The notes beneath the pieces were generated by a model, which was not told the origin of the DNA, made no database searches, and saw only the letters and a list, made by a program, of their open reading frames with translations. This document shows positions 1 through 7,765 of a DNA stretch of 64,000 nucleotides, one piece after another. Position 1 is the first letter of the stretch, and each line of letters starts with the position of its first letter. This DNA comes from Faecalibacter rhinopitheci. Its GTDB lineage: Bacteria > Bacteroidota > Bacteroidia > Flavobacteriales > Weeksellaceae. The position numbers and the translations under genes were made by a program. The DNA lies in assembly GCF_015234135.1 (NCBI RefSeq), contig NZ_JADGIK010000001.1, positions 248,001 through 312,000 on the forward strand, in the 5' to 3' direction.

Positions 1-64
1 ACTCAATAGAAAAATATTGTAGTATTTATTCATTTCAGAAGAAAATCCATCGGATATTTGCATC

Positions 65-212
65 AGAAAATTAAGGTTTTCTACTTATAGGGATCATCTA
101 ATGTTGTTGATTAGTTATCGAAGGAAAAATTTTCCCTATAATATATTCATAGTGTTTTTTTATAGTAGTTTAGGTTGGTTAAAAAGGTTTTGGGTTTCCA
201 AGACCTTTTTTT
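65..212 (+). ncRNA. putative structured small RNA, copy 1
   Basis: A GATATTTG element at 53-60 fits the Bacteroidota -7 consensus TAnnTTTG except in its first base, which predicts transcription from about 65. The first six bases, AGAAAA (65-70), pair with TTTTCT (77-82). TATAGGGA (86-93) pairs with TCCCTATA (133-140), enclosing a smaller hairpin CTAAT (98-102)/ATTAG (110-114). A single-stranded block rich in T and GGTTGGTT follows. The RNA ends with GGTTTTGG (186-193)/CCAAGACC (198-205) around a GTTT loop, flanked by A5 and a T tract: a good intrinsic terminator. No convincing open frame is present. The family was not recognised; function unknown. Confidence 0.7.
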
Positions 213-338
213 ATTACAAAAAATATTCGACGCTAAACTTGTTTTAAAAATGGGATTTATAAATAAAAATTATTGTTTAATAGAAAAATATTGTAGTATT
301 TATTCATTTCAGAAGAAAATCTATTGGATATTTGCATC

Positions 339-487
339 AGAAAATTAAGGTTTTCTATTTATAGGGATTATCTAATGTTGTTGATTAGTAGTAGTAGAAA
401 AATTTTCCCTATAATATATTCATAGTGTTTTTTTTATAGTAGTTTAGGTTAGTTAAGAAGGTTTTGGGTTTCCAAGACCTTTTTTTT
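339..487 (+). ncRNA. putative structured small RNA, copy 2
   Basis: This is nearly the same as copy 1. The -7 box GATATTTG is at 327-334, the 5' hairpin is AGAAAA (339-344)/TTTTCT (351-356), the long stem is TATAGGGA (360-367)/TCCCTATA (406-413), and the terminator is GGTTTTGG (460-467)/CCAAGACC (472-479) followed by a T tract. Differences from copy 1 fall mostly in loops (for example the stretch at 388-400), and one is in the GGTTGGTT block, which reads GGTTAGTT here. The 5' and 3' ends are the most conserved parts. Confidence 0.7.
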
Positions 488-682
488 ATTCTATAGATTT
501 ATATATAATGTTAAATAAAAAAATAAATTATCTTCATTTCATATATTGTTTATTTTGTAAATCCTCAATTTAACAAGGGATTGAGTCAATATATTTTAAT
601 TATAGATTTATCCTATATGTTAAAATGATAAATATTCTGTTATTTATTATATTCAGTTAAAATTATTTTGGATATTTGCATC

Positions 683-809
683 AGAAAATTAATTTTTTCT
701 ACATTATAATTCTAAAGAGAGAAAACTCTTTAAATTATTCATAGTGTTTTTTTATAGTAGTTTAGGTTGGTTAAAAAAGGTTTTGGATTTCCAAGACCTT
801 TTTTTTTTT
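683..809 (+). ncRNA. putative structured small RNA, diverged copy 3
   Basis: The -7 box GATATTTG is at 671-678. The 5' hairpin AGAAAA (683-688)/TTTTCT (695-700) is kept although its loop changed. The middle stem has a different sequence, but a stem is still there: ATAATT (706-711)/AATTAT (733-738) enclosing AAAGAG (714-719)/CTCTTT (726-731). The 3' block from ATTCATAGTG through GGTTGGTTA and the terminator GGTTTTGG (779-786)/CCAAGACC (791-798) matches copies 1 and 2. Replacement of one stem by another while both ends stay fixed argues for selection on RNA structure. Confidence 0.65.
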
Positions 810-889
810 ATGGTTTTATTAGAGAAGTTACTTTATATATATTTAGATAGATTTTAAATTTTTATAACTCTACTTTCTCCGTAATTTAA

Positions 890-1240
890 TTATTTAGTAT
901 TTAAAAATATTTGTATATTTTCTACAGGTCTGCCAATTACACCATCATTATTTTTTAACACTATTGGTCGTTGAATTAGCTTTGGATTATCAATCATTAT
1001 TTGTATTATCTCATCATTTGTAAATTCCTTATCCATGAATTCTTCTTTCCAAATTTTTTCATTAACTCGAACCAGGTCTATCGCTTTAATTTTCAAAATA
1101 TTAAGTATGTCTTTTAACTCTTCAAAAGTTAAATATTCTTTGAGATATTCTCTAATTATAAAATCTTTACCCGATTCTTCCATAATTTTGATAGCTTCCC
1201 TACTCTTACTACATCTTGTATTGTGTAAAATTGTATACAT
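890..1240 (-). CDS. arsC: ArsC-family arsenate reductase-like protein
   Basis: This 116-residue protein of the glutaredoxin-like ArsC/Spx fold probably reduces arsenate, or acts as a general thiol reductase of that family. The active-site Cys is C10 in the HNTRCSKSR segment at the N-terminus. Arginines that could correspond to the oxyanion-binding set of E. coli ArsC are R58, R91 (in QRPIV) and R104 (in GRP). The length is typical of the short ArsC/YfgD branch. No arsR or arsenite pump lies nearby, so an arsenic role is not supported by context. It is divergent from the lipoprotein gene at 1280, with about 40 bases between the starts. Confidence 0.8.
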   Translation of the reverse strand: MYTILHNTRCSKSREAIKIMEESGKDFIIREYLKEYLTFEELKDILNILKIKAIDLVRVNEKIWKEEFMDKEFTNDEIIQIMIDNPKLIQRPIVLKNNDGVIGRPVENIQIFLNTK

Positions 1241-1279
1241 ATTGCTTTTTTTTGGTTAAATTTAATAAATTTTGATACA

Positions 1280-1681
1280 ATGAAGTATTTTATATATACA
1301 ATAGCTTTACTACTTAGTTTTATATCGTGCTCCACGAAACCTAATAATTTAGATACAATTAATACTCCCAATAATCTAAAGTTTGAGCCTAATGAAGATG
1401 GAGAATATGATATTATTGTTTTTGACGCACAATATGATATTTATTTAAAATCTATTGCACAACCAAAAAATTACCATTCCTATGAATACTATAAATCTCG
1501 CAACAGGTTTTATGTCGTATTATGGAACCAGCGTCATATGATGCCTTCTGTATATAACCCCAACTTGTACGCAGTTAGTATAGAATTAGATCCTTCTGTA
1601 AACTATGGTTTAGATTTTGAATATAAACTATTTAACTTTTTCAAATTTATAGAATGGAAATATAAAGTCCGTTTAACGTAA
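1280..1681 (+). CDS. DUF6146-like lipoprotein
   Basis: This 133-residue protein has a lipoprotein signal peptide: Lys near the N-terminus, a hydrophobic run, then a lipobox ending at C17 (SFISC). The mature part carries the pattern I associate with the flavobacterial DUF6146 family: a YDIIVFD segment, then SRNRFYVVLWNQR, then YNPNLY and a C-terminal YGLDFEYKLFNFFKF. The function of that family is unknown. The protein is probably anchored in the outer membrane facing the periplasm. A weak -7-like AAATTTTG lies only 5 bases before the ATG. The gene ends just before the promoter of the next gene. Confidence 0.6.
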   Translation: MKYFIYTIALLLSFISCSTKPNNLDTINTPNNLKFEPNEDGEYDIIVFDAQYDIYLKSIAQPKNYHSYEYYKSRNRFYVVLWNQRHMMPSVYNPNLYAVSIELDPSVNYGLDFEYKLFNFFKFIEWKYKVRLT

Positions 1682-1697
1682 ATTTGCATAAAATACA

Positions 1698-1705
1698 TAC
1701 ATTTG
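1698..1705 (+). promoter_or_regulatory. -7 promoter element before the unknown gene and prfB
   Basis: TACATTTG matches TAnnTTTG exactly. Transcription would start near 1711, so the in-frame TTG inside the box (1703) cannot be the start codon and the ATG at 1727 is preferred. No good -33 TTG lies at the usual distance. Confidence 0.6.
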
Positions 1706-1726
1706 CCGCCTTATAATTTAATTTTT

Positions 1727-2128
1727 ATGAATTCATTTTCAACAGAAGTTTACAACGAAATAATTGCAGTTCTTCCCCAGCTAGAAGGTTTAAATAAACC
1801 AAATTCAGAATTACTAGAATTCCATTTGGAAAATGATCACGATAGTGAATTGGGAAGTATTTACATACAAACATCTGATGATGACCATATATGGATTAGA
1901 GCTGATTATAATTATACTACTTATGCTGTAGATTCTGTTGAAGAATTAATATATATAATTGGTGGAATTATTTCTAATGAAATGTATTGGGTTGTTGCTT
2001 TTGAAAATGAAGAATGGGATGATTCATTCTTTGCTTTAAAAGGTCACGAATTAGAAATTGAAGAGGGAATTAATTACAAAATTCTTTCTTGGAATGGTCT
2101 AGAAGATCAATTCATTAAAGAAAAATAA
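1727..2128 (+). CDS. unknown acidic protein upstream of prfB
   Basis: This 133-residue protein was not recognised. It has no signal peptide and no membrane segment, so it is probably cytoplasmic. It is strongly acidic, with D/E-rich stretches such as LENDHDSELG and AFENEEWDD, and has several aromatic residues (Trp, Tyr) in the second half. It sits 21 bases before prfB and probably shares its transcript. The start was placed at ATG 1727, because an apparent upstream TTG start lies inside the promoter -7 box at 1698-1705. Confidence 0.7.
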   Translation: MNSFSTEVYNEIIAVLPQLEGLNKPNSELLEFHLENDHDSELGSIYIQTSDDDHIWIRADYNYTTYAVDSVEELIYIIGGIISNEMYWVVAFENEEWDDSFFALKGHELEIEEGINYKILSWNGLEDQFIKEK

Positions 2129-2149
2129 TTAATCAATAAACACATCAAC

Positions 2150-3250
2150 ATGTTTAATACAGAATTGTTAAAAAACGTACAACAACGTACACAAGAATTA
2201 TATACCTATTTAGAAATTGAGCAGAAGGAAATAGAAATCCAAAATGAAGAAGAAACGGCAGCGTCTCCAGAATTTTGGAATAATCCGAAGCAAGCGGAAG
2301 CTTTTATGAAAGTCTTACGTGGTAAGAAAAAATGGGTAGATGATTATAACATTATAGCTTCTGCAGTAAATGATTTAGAAGTTCTAATCGAGTTCAATAA
2401 AGAAGGTGATGTTTCTGATGAAGAAACGCAAGCTCAATATGAAATTGCATTAAAATTAATTGAAGATACTGAATTTAAAAATATGTTATCTGAAGAAGGT
2501 GACAATTTAGGTGCAATTTTACAAATTACTGCCGGCGCTGGAGGAACTGAATCTTGTGATTGGGCAAGTATGTTAATGCGTATGTATTTAATGTGGGCAG
2601 AAAAACATAAATTCAAAGTAAAAGAGCTAAATTACCAAGCTGGCGATGTTGCTGGTGTAAAAACTGTAACATTAGAAGTTGACGGAGAATTTGCATTTGG
2701 TTATTTAAAAGGAGAAAATGGAGTACATCGTTTAGTCAGAATCTCTCCATTCGATTCTAATGCGAAACGACATACTTCTTTCGTATCAGTATACGTATCC
2801 CCTATTGTAGATGATACTATTGATATACAAATAAATCCTGCAGATGTAGAATTACAAACTTCTCGCTCAGGAGGTGCTGGTGGGCAAAATGTAAATAAAG
2901 TAGAAACCAAAGTTCAGTTGACACATAAACCTTCAGGAATTGTCGTTGTTTGTCAAATAGAACGTTCTCAACTAGCAAACCGAGAACGTGCTATGGAAAT
3001 GTTAAAATCTGAATTATACAAAATCGAGCTTGAAAAGAAAATGGCAGCTCGAAACGAAATTGAATCCAATAAAATGAAAATTGAATGGGGTTCACAAATT
3101 CGAAATTATGTAATGCATCCTTATAAACTCGTGAAAGATGTTCGTACATCATATGAGACAGGTAATGTAGATGCAGTAATGAATGGAGAAATTGATGAGT
3201 TTCTTAAAGCATTTCTCATGTTAATGGGACAAAAAGAAACCTCAAATTAA
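2150..3250 (+). CDS. prfB: peptide chain release factor 2
   Basis: RF2 ends translation at UGA and UAA codons. The protein has 366 residues, the normal family length. The stop-codon reading tripeptide Ser-Pro-Phe is at 199-201, and the peptidyl-tRNA hydrolysis motif Gly-Gly-Gln is at 244-246 (in [13 protein letters not shown]). The gene is one continuous frame from ATG 2150. There is no in-frame UGA near codon 25 and no CUU-UGA-C slippery site, so the autoregulatory +1 frameshift found in many bacterial prfB genes is absent here. It lies between an unknown gene (21-base gap) and trkA (21-base gap). Confidence 0.97.
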   Translation: MFNTELLKNVQQRTQELYTYLEIEQKEIEIQNEEETAASPEFWNNPKQAEAFMKVLRGKKKWVDDYNIIASAVNDLEVLIEFNKEGDVSDEETQAQYEIALKLIEDTEFKNMLSEEGDNLGAILQITAGAGGTESCDWASMLMRMYLMWAEKHKFKVKELNYQAGDVAGVKTVTLEVDGEFAFGYLKGENGVHRLVRISPFDSNAKRHTSFVSVYVSPIVDDTIDIQINPADVELQTSRSGGAGGQNVNKVETKVQLTHKPSGIVVVCQIERSQLANRERAMEMLKSELYKIELEKKMAARNEIESNKMKIEWGSQIRNYVMHPYKLVKDVRTSYETGNVDAVMNGEIDEFLKAFLMLMGQKETSN

Positions 3251-3271
3251 AAATAATATTTTCAAACTTAT

Positions 3272-4639
3272 ATGAAAATTATAATTGGTGGCGCTGGAGA
3301 AGTTGGATTCCACCTGGCTAAATTATTATCTAATGAACTTAACGATATTATTATTGTTGACATGGATAAAGAAAAGCTTTCGTTTATCGAAAACAATCTT
3401 GATGTGATGGCTTTTAGGGGAGACATCACCTCTTTTAATGCTTTAAAGGAAATTAAAGTTGATGAAGCGGATATGTTTATAACTGTTACACAATTGCAAA
3501 ACACAAATCTTACAAGCGCAATGATTGCTAAGAAGATGGGTGCTAAGAAAACAATTGCGCGTATCTCAAATCCTGAGTTTTTACATGCCGATAATCAACT
3601 CTGGATTCGTAGTCTTGGAATTGACACCATTATTTCGCCTGAACAACTTGCAGCAAGTGAAATTTATTCTTTAATTCAACAGTCTGCCTTCAATACAATG
3701 CATTCTTTTGCCAATAGTCAACTATTTTTAGTCGGAACTATTTTGGATAGTGATTCCAAAATTCTAGGCAAAAAATATGGTGATATGTATTTGACCACTA
3801 AAGGTGGAATTGAAAATTTATTTTTGCCAATTGCTATTATTCGTAGTAACGAAAGAGGCGAATATATTACGATTATACCTGATGTAAATACCGAATTTAA
3901 ACTTGGAGATCAAATCTACTTTATTGTAAAAAAATCTGGGATAATAGAAATTTATAAAATTCTTGGTAAAAAACAAGAATATTTTAAAAATATCATTGTG
4001 CTTGGTGGTGGAAGTATTGGGGTAAAAACTTCCAAAATCTTAAAAGAAAATAAACATAACGTAAAGCTTATAGAAATTGATCGTCACAAAGCTTTTGATT
4101 TAGCTGACGAATTAAGTGATATATTGATTATTAATGGTGATGGACGAGATGGCGAATTGTTAACAGAGGAAGGAATATCTGATTCAGACGCATTTATAGC
4201 AGTCACTGGTAGTTCTGAAACTAATATTATGTCATGTTTGTTGGCAAAATCAAAAGGTGTTAAAAAGACTATCGCTCTTGTAGAAAATATAGATTATATC
4301 CATCTATCACAAGAAGTGGGTATTAATGCCTTTATCAATAAAAAATTACTTTCTGCGGATAGCATATTTAGGTATATTCGTCAAGGTCAAGTAATGGATG
4401 TTACTGGTATTTCAGATTTAGATGCAGAAGTATTAGAATTTAAAATACAAGAAAATTCGAATTCTGCATTTAAAAAAATTAAAGATTTCCCTTATAAAGA
4501 TGGTGCTGTAATAGCTGGAATTGTACGGAAAAATGAAGGTTGGATCCCTTCAAATGAATTTATCATAGAACCTTTTGATCGAGTAGTTGTTTTTACAAAA
4601 TCTCATCTATTATCAAAAGTTACAAAATACTTTAAATAA
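3272..4639 (+). CDS. trkA: Trk potassium uptake regulatory subunit TrkA
   Basis: This 455-residue cytoplasmic gating subunit belongs to the Trk/Ktr K+ transporter. It has two RCK units in tandem. The first Rossmann fold begins at residue 2 (IIGGAGEVGFHLAKLL) and is followed by a TrkA-C domain at about 140-225. The second Rossmann fold starts near 240 (IVLGGGSIGVKTSKIL) and is followed by a C-terminal TrkA-C domain. The double arrangement is the standard full-length TrkA form that binds NAD(H). Its stop codon overlaps the trkH start by one base (TAATG), so the two subunits are translated together. Confidence 0.95.
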   Translation: MKIIIGGAGEVGFHLAKLLSNELNDIIIVDMDKEKLSFIENNLDVMAFRGDITSFNALKEIKVDEADMFITVTQLQNTNLTSAMIAKKMGAKKTIARISNPEFLHADNQLWIRSLGIDTIISPEQLAASEIYSLIQQSAFNTMHSFANSQLFLVGTILDSDSKILGKKYGDMYLTTKGGIENLFLPIAIIRSNERGEYITIIPDVNTEFKLGDQIYFIVKKSGIIEIYKILGKKQEYFKNIIVLGGGSIGVKTSKILKENKHNVKLIEIDRHKAFDLADELSDILIINGDGRDGELLTEEGISDSDAFIAVTGSSETNIMSCLLAKSKGVKKTIALVENIDYIHLSQEVGINAFINKKLLSADSIFRYIRQGQVMDVTGISDLDAEVLEFKIQENSNSAFKKIKDFPYKDGAVIAGIVRKNEGWIPSNEFIIEPFDRVVVFTKSHLLSKVTKYFK

Positions 4640-6180
4640 TGAAAACGCTCAACTATAAGGTAATATTAAACCTGTCAGGCGTTTTACTACTACTTAATGC
4701 ACTTTTTATGTTCATTAGTATGTTTGTGAGTATTTATTTTCATGATGCTTTAACATATTCATTTTTAATTTCCGGTTCTATTATAGGAGTTATAGGTTTT
4801 TCTATGACTTATTTTACAAAAGACTCTAGAAAACATATATCTAAAAGAGAAGGTTATATTGTTGTTTTTGTAGGTTGGCTTTTCTTAATTCTCTCCGGTT
4901 GTATCCCCTACTTTTCCGCCTATTTCTTTCTTCCATCAGAAGATCTAGTAAATAATGATTTCAACTTTGTAAATATTTTTTATGAAACGGTATCAGGATA
5001 TACTGCTACTGGAACCTCTATTTTTGATGATCCACAAAATCTTCCTAAAAGTATTTTATTTTGGAGAAGTACAACAAATTGGATTGGAGGCATGGGAATT
5101 ATTGTATTAACAATTGCTATACTTCCCTTTTTAGGTATTGGAGGACGTCAGTTATTTATGGCTGAAGCTCCTGGAATTTATACAGATAAAATTCATCCAC
5201 GTATAACAGAAACGGCTAAAAACCTATGGATGTTATATATGGGTTTAACATTGATTTTTTCAATATTATTATACTTTTCTGGAATGAACTTATTTGATGC
5301 AACCAATCATTCTATGAGCGCAATATCAACTGGAGGATTTTCTACAAAAAATAATGGATTAGCATTTTGGGGAAATAATATATCAGTTCAGTATCTTTTG
5401 ATCATATTAATGTTTATAGGGGGTACAAATTTTACTCTGATCTATTTATTAATTAAAGGTCATTTTAAGAAAATATGGCAAAATGAAGAATTTAGATGGT
5501 ATGTTTGGTTGATTTCTTTAATTACTTCAATTATTTTCATTGCTTTATTTTTCTTTGTTTTACCAAGCCGATACGACAATATGGTAAATTTCGCTACGAT
5601 CGAAGAGGCTTTTAGAATCGCATTATTTCATGTAATTTCCATCATATCTACAACTGCTTTCTATTTAGAGGATTATTCAAGCTGGTTAAGCGTTACAACC
5701 TTGGTTTTCTTTTCACTTTTTTTTATTGGTGGATCTGCAGGTTCCACGTCTGGAGGTATTACAGTTATTAGACATGTTTTATTATTAAAAAATTGCTTTG
5801 CAGAATTCAAAAGAATTCTTCATCCAAATGGAGTAATTCCTGTTCGATATAATGGCAAAGCTATTCCACAATCTATAGTATTTCATGTCATGGCATTTTT
5901 CGTCATGTATATGTTTATATGGATAGCAAGTTCTGTAACATTTGGATTATTAAATTATGGAGCCGATATGAGTATTAGCCATATTCTTTCTTCTTTAACG
6001 ATAACAGCATCTACTCTAGGAAATGTAGGTAGTGGATTTGGAGAATTTGGTCCCGGTTCATCATTTAATTCTTTGACGGTTGGTGCAAAATTCCTATGCT
6101 GCTTCCTAATGGTTTTAGGAAGGCTAGAATTGTTTACTATTTTAATTTTATTTACACCGTATTTCTGGAAAAATAATTAA
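4639..6180 (+). CDS. trkH: Trk potassium transporter membrane subunit TrkH
   Basis: This 513-residue integral membrane protein forms the K+ pore. It has many hydrophobic segments, and the four selectivity-filter-like pore loops of the family can be seen: TATGTS near 115, STGGFST near 230, GSTSGGI near 370 and GNVGSGFG near 455. These positions are estimated by eye. It depends on the overlapping upstream trkA product for gating. The length matches TrkH. A hairpin region of unusual sequence (6181-6317) follows. Confidence 0.95.
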   Translation: MKTLNYKVILNLSGVLLLLNALFMFISMFVSIYFHDALTYSFLISGSIIGVIGFSMTYFTKDSRKHISKREGYIVVFVGWLFLILSGCIPYFSAYFFLPSEDLVNNDFNFVNIFYETVSGYTATGTSIFDDPQNLPKSILFWRSTTNWIGGMGIIVLTIAILPFLGIGGRQLFMAEAPGIYTDKIHPRITETAKNLWMLYMGLTLIFSILLYFSGMNLFDATNHSMSAISTGGFSTKNNGLAFWGNNISVQYLLIILMFIGGTNFTLIYLLIKGHFKKIWQNEEFRWYVWLISLITSIIFIALFFFVLPSRYDNMVNFATIEEAFRIALFHVISIISTTAFYLEDYSSWLSVTTLVFFSLFFIGGSAGSTSGGITVIRHVLLLKNCFAEFKRILHPNGVIPVRYNGKAIPQSIVFHVMAFFVMYMFIWIASSVTFGLLNYGADMSISHILSSLTITASTLGNVGSGFGEFGPGSSFNSLTVGAKFLCCFLMVLGRLELFTILILFTPYFWKNN

Positions 6181-6317
6181 AATAAAAAGGCGAAAGTAGT
6201 CCTTTTATTATTAAGTCCTTCTTTCGCCAATGGTTGGTTTGGTTGGTTATTTTTTTAATCTAGGTTGGTTATATTTATATTATCAACCATTATGCCAAGT
6301 AAATTAAATTTAGATAC
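6181..6317. other. hairpin-rich trkH-msrA intergenic region
   Basis: Two inverted repeats follow trkH. GGCGAAAG (6189-6196) pairs with CTTTCGCC (6221-6228) across a 24-base loop, and AATGGTTG (6229-6236) pairs with CAACCATT (6284-6291). Between the arms of the second lie four GGTTGGTT-like words, including TAGGTTGGTTA, which also occurs in the small-RNA repeats at the left edge of the window. The region sits between convergent genes, so termination is the simplest role. The shared word is unexplained. Confidence 0.5.
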
Positions 6318-6851
6318 TTACTTTAATTTATTTTTAAATTTTTCTCTAAATTTTTGAATCTTAGGCCCTACTACTGAAGAACAATATGGCTTATTTGGAT
6401 TTATATTGTAATATCCTTGGTGGTATTCCTCAGCTGGATAAAACGTATCAAAAGCAGTGATTTCTGTGACAATTTCTTTATCATAATAACCACTTTCATT
6501 TAATTTAGCTATTGCTTGAATGGTTTTTTCCTTCTGATTTTCATCTAAATAATATACCACTGAACGATATTGTGTCCCCACATCCTCACCTTGACGATTC
6601 AAACTCGTTGGATCATGTACTGCCCAAAAAGCTTCTAATAATTCTTCAAAACTTATAACTTCAGCATCATAATCTATCTTTACAACTTCAGCATGGTTGG
6701 TTTCGCCTGTACAAACTTCTTCATACGTTGGGTTTTCTGTATCTCCTCCTGCATAGCCTGAAACTGCACTTTCTACTCCTTGTAGTAAGTTATAAACTCC
6801 TTCCACACACCAAAAACATCCAGCCCCAAATATTGCTGTTTCCTTTTTCAT
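6318..6851 (-). CDS. msrA: peptide-methionine (S)-S-oxide reductase
   Basis: MsrA reduces methionine-S-sulfoxide in proteins and free methionine. This 177-residue protein has the catalytic GCFWC motif with C12 as nucleophile and C15 next to it. A further Cys in NKPYCSSVVGPK near the C-terminus can act as the resolving residue. There is no signal peptide, so it is cytoplasmic. It lies 34 bases after the Lrp-type regulator gene on the same strand and probably shares its transcript. With metK on the other side this makes a small methionine-related neighbourhood. Confidence 0.95.
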   Translation of the reverse strand: MKKETAIFGAGCFWCVEGVYNLLQGVESAVSGYAGGDTENPTYEEVCTGETNHAEVVKIDYDAEVISFEELLEAFWAVHDPTSLNRQGEDVGTQYRSVVYYLDENQKEKTIQAIAKLNESGYYDKEIVTEITAFDTFYPAEEYHQGYYNINPNKPYCSSVVGPKIQKFREKFKNKLK

Positions 6852-6885
6852 AATTCCTGAATTTATTATTTATTTAGATTTATTT

Positions 6886-7347
6886 TTAAAACAATTGGTA
6901 TGATGTTTCATCTTTTATATCACCAATTACAAAAGTACTGTGTGTACTTCCAATTGTTTTAATTGTCGTTAATTGATTAACCATAAAATCTCTGTACTCA
7001 TCCATATTTTCAAAGGCCATTTTCATGATATAATCATAATCTCCACTGACGTGAAAACATGTTTGTACTTGCTTCAATTTTTTAATTTCACTTTCAAAAG
7101 ATGTAATATTTTCTTGTGAATGTTGATTTAATTTTACATGACTAAAAACTAATAGTTCTTTATTGATTAATCTTCTATTAACCAAAGCCACATATTTATT
7201 TACAACTCCTGATTTCTCAAGTTTTTTAATACGTTCATGTATAGCGGTTGACGACAAATTCAACTTATCAGATAATTCCTTGTAAGTAATTTTGCTATTT
7301 TCTTGTAATTGCATCAACAACTGTTGATCTAGGTCATCTATTTTCAT
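6886..7347 (-). CDS. Lrp/AsnC family transcriptional regulator
   Basis: This 153-residue protein has the standard Lrp/AsnC layout: an N-terminal winged helix-turn-helix at about residues 4-60 (starting IDDLDQQLLMQLQ) and a C-terminal RAM/AsnC ligand-binding domain at about 65-150 (QTCFHVSGDYDYIMKM is the typical core). Members sense amino acids and form octamers on DNA. It precedes msrA on the same strand and is divergent from metK, so methionine or a related amino acid is a reasonable ligand; this is inference. An 11-base palindrome GATAATTTATC (7383-7393) lies 36 bases before the start and could be an autoregulatory site. Confidence 0.9.
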   Translation of the reverse strand: MKIDDLDQQLLMQLQENSKITYKELSDKLNLSSTAIHERIKKLEKSGVVNKYVALVNRRLINKELLVFSHVKLNQHSQENITSFESEIKKLKQVQTCFHVSGDYDYIMKMAFENMDEYRDFMVNQLTTIKTIGSTHSTFVIGDIKDETSYQLF

Positions 7348-7639
7348 AATACGATGGTAGAATAATTTTTTTCTAATTTATAGATAATTTATCGAATGAT
7401 AACCTAATATATTTTTGATTTAAGATGTTTTATTAGATTTATTTTCTGTTAAAGCTTATTTAAGTATAAAATAATTAGAAATACATAATTTCAAGTTTCG
7501 AGAATGTAGAAAATTATTCTAAAAATCGAAATAAAACGATAATTTATTTTGTCTACTATTTCTCTAGAGATTAATACCTGAAAAAATTCTGAAATGATTT
7601 AATATATAGATAAAAATTTTTAGATTCAAATACCTATCG
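7348..7639. other. AT-rich gap between divergent lrp-type gene and metK
   Basis: No gene or RNA was seen in these 292 bases. A short palindrome, GATAATTTATC, is at 7383-7393 near the start of the Lrp-type gene. The rest is A/T-rich sequence without a convincing structure. The metK promoter begins at its right end. Confidence 0.4.
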
Positions 7640-7647
7640 TATATTTG
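7640..7647 (+). promoter_or_regulatory. metK -7 promoter element
   Basis: TATATTTG matches TAnnTTTG exactly. It predicts a transcript starting near 7653, just upstream of the SAM-II aptamer, as expected for a riboswitch leader. No clear -33 element was found. Confidence 0.65.
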
Positions 7648-7660
7648 TCGCATAATAATC

Positions 7661-7716
7661 ATGGAGGAATGATTTGACTGATTGCAACCTCATTAAACAT
7701 ATGCTAAACCAGGATA
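7661..7716 (+). promoter_or_regulatory. SAM-II riboswitch upstream of metK
   Basis: The leader carries the SAM-II (metA-type) aptamer core. GAGG (7664-7667) pairs with CCTC (7688-7691), and the loop contains the conserved ATGATTTGACTGATTGCAA. Downstream come ATTAAA and then ATGCTAAACCAGG, matching the conserved pseudoknot strand (GCTAAA...AGG) of the class. It precedes the SAM synthetase gene, the expected target, by about 50 bases. SAM-II elements normally lower expression when SAM is bound. The distance to the ATG is longer than in the SD-overlapping type, and a T-rich tract lies between. Confidence 0.87.
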
Positions 7717-7765
7717 CTTCAGTTATCGCATTCCCTCTCATTTTTTTAATAAAAAATTACATATA

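Larger units (their letters stand above)
5..811 (+). repeat. three direct copies of a small-RNA unit
   Basis: Three related units lie head to tail. Their GATATTTG boxes are at 53-60, 327-334 and 671-678, so the spacing is 274 and 344 bases. Copies 1 and 2 match over about 210 bases (from 5 and from 279), including DNA upstream of the box. Copy 3 matches only from just before the box onward, with a different middle. Each unit ends in an intrinsic terminator. Copy 1 starts at the window edge, so more copies may lie to the left. The stretches between units (213-278 and 490-668) hold nothing I recognise. Confidence 0.9.

Noticed and set aside
249-330. Short open frame beginning ATGGGATTTATAAAT between small-RNA copies
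   Set aside because: It ends after a few codons, is not conserved between the repeat units and has no coding character.
1035-1259. 74-codon plus-strand frame opposite the ArsC-like gene
   Set aside because: The minus-strand ArsC protein has an intact active site; the opposite frame is hydrophobic low-complexity translation of an AT-rich antisense.
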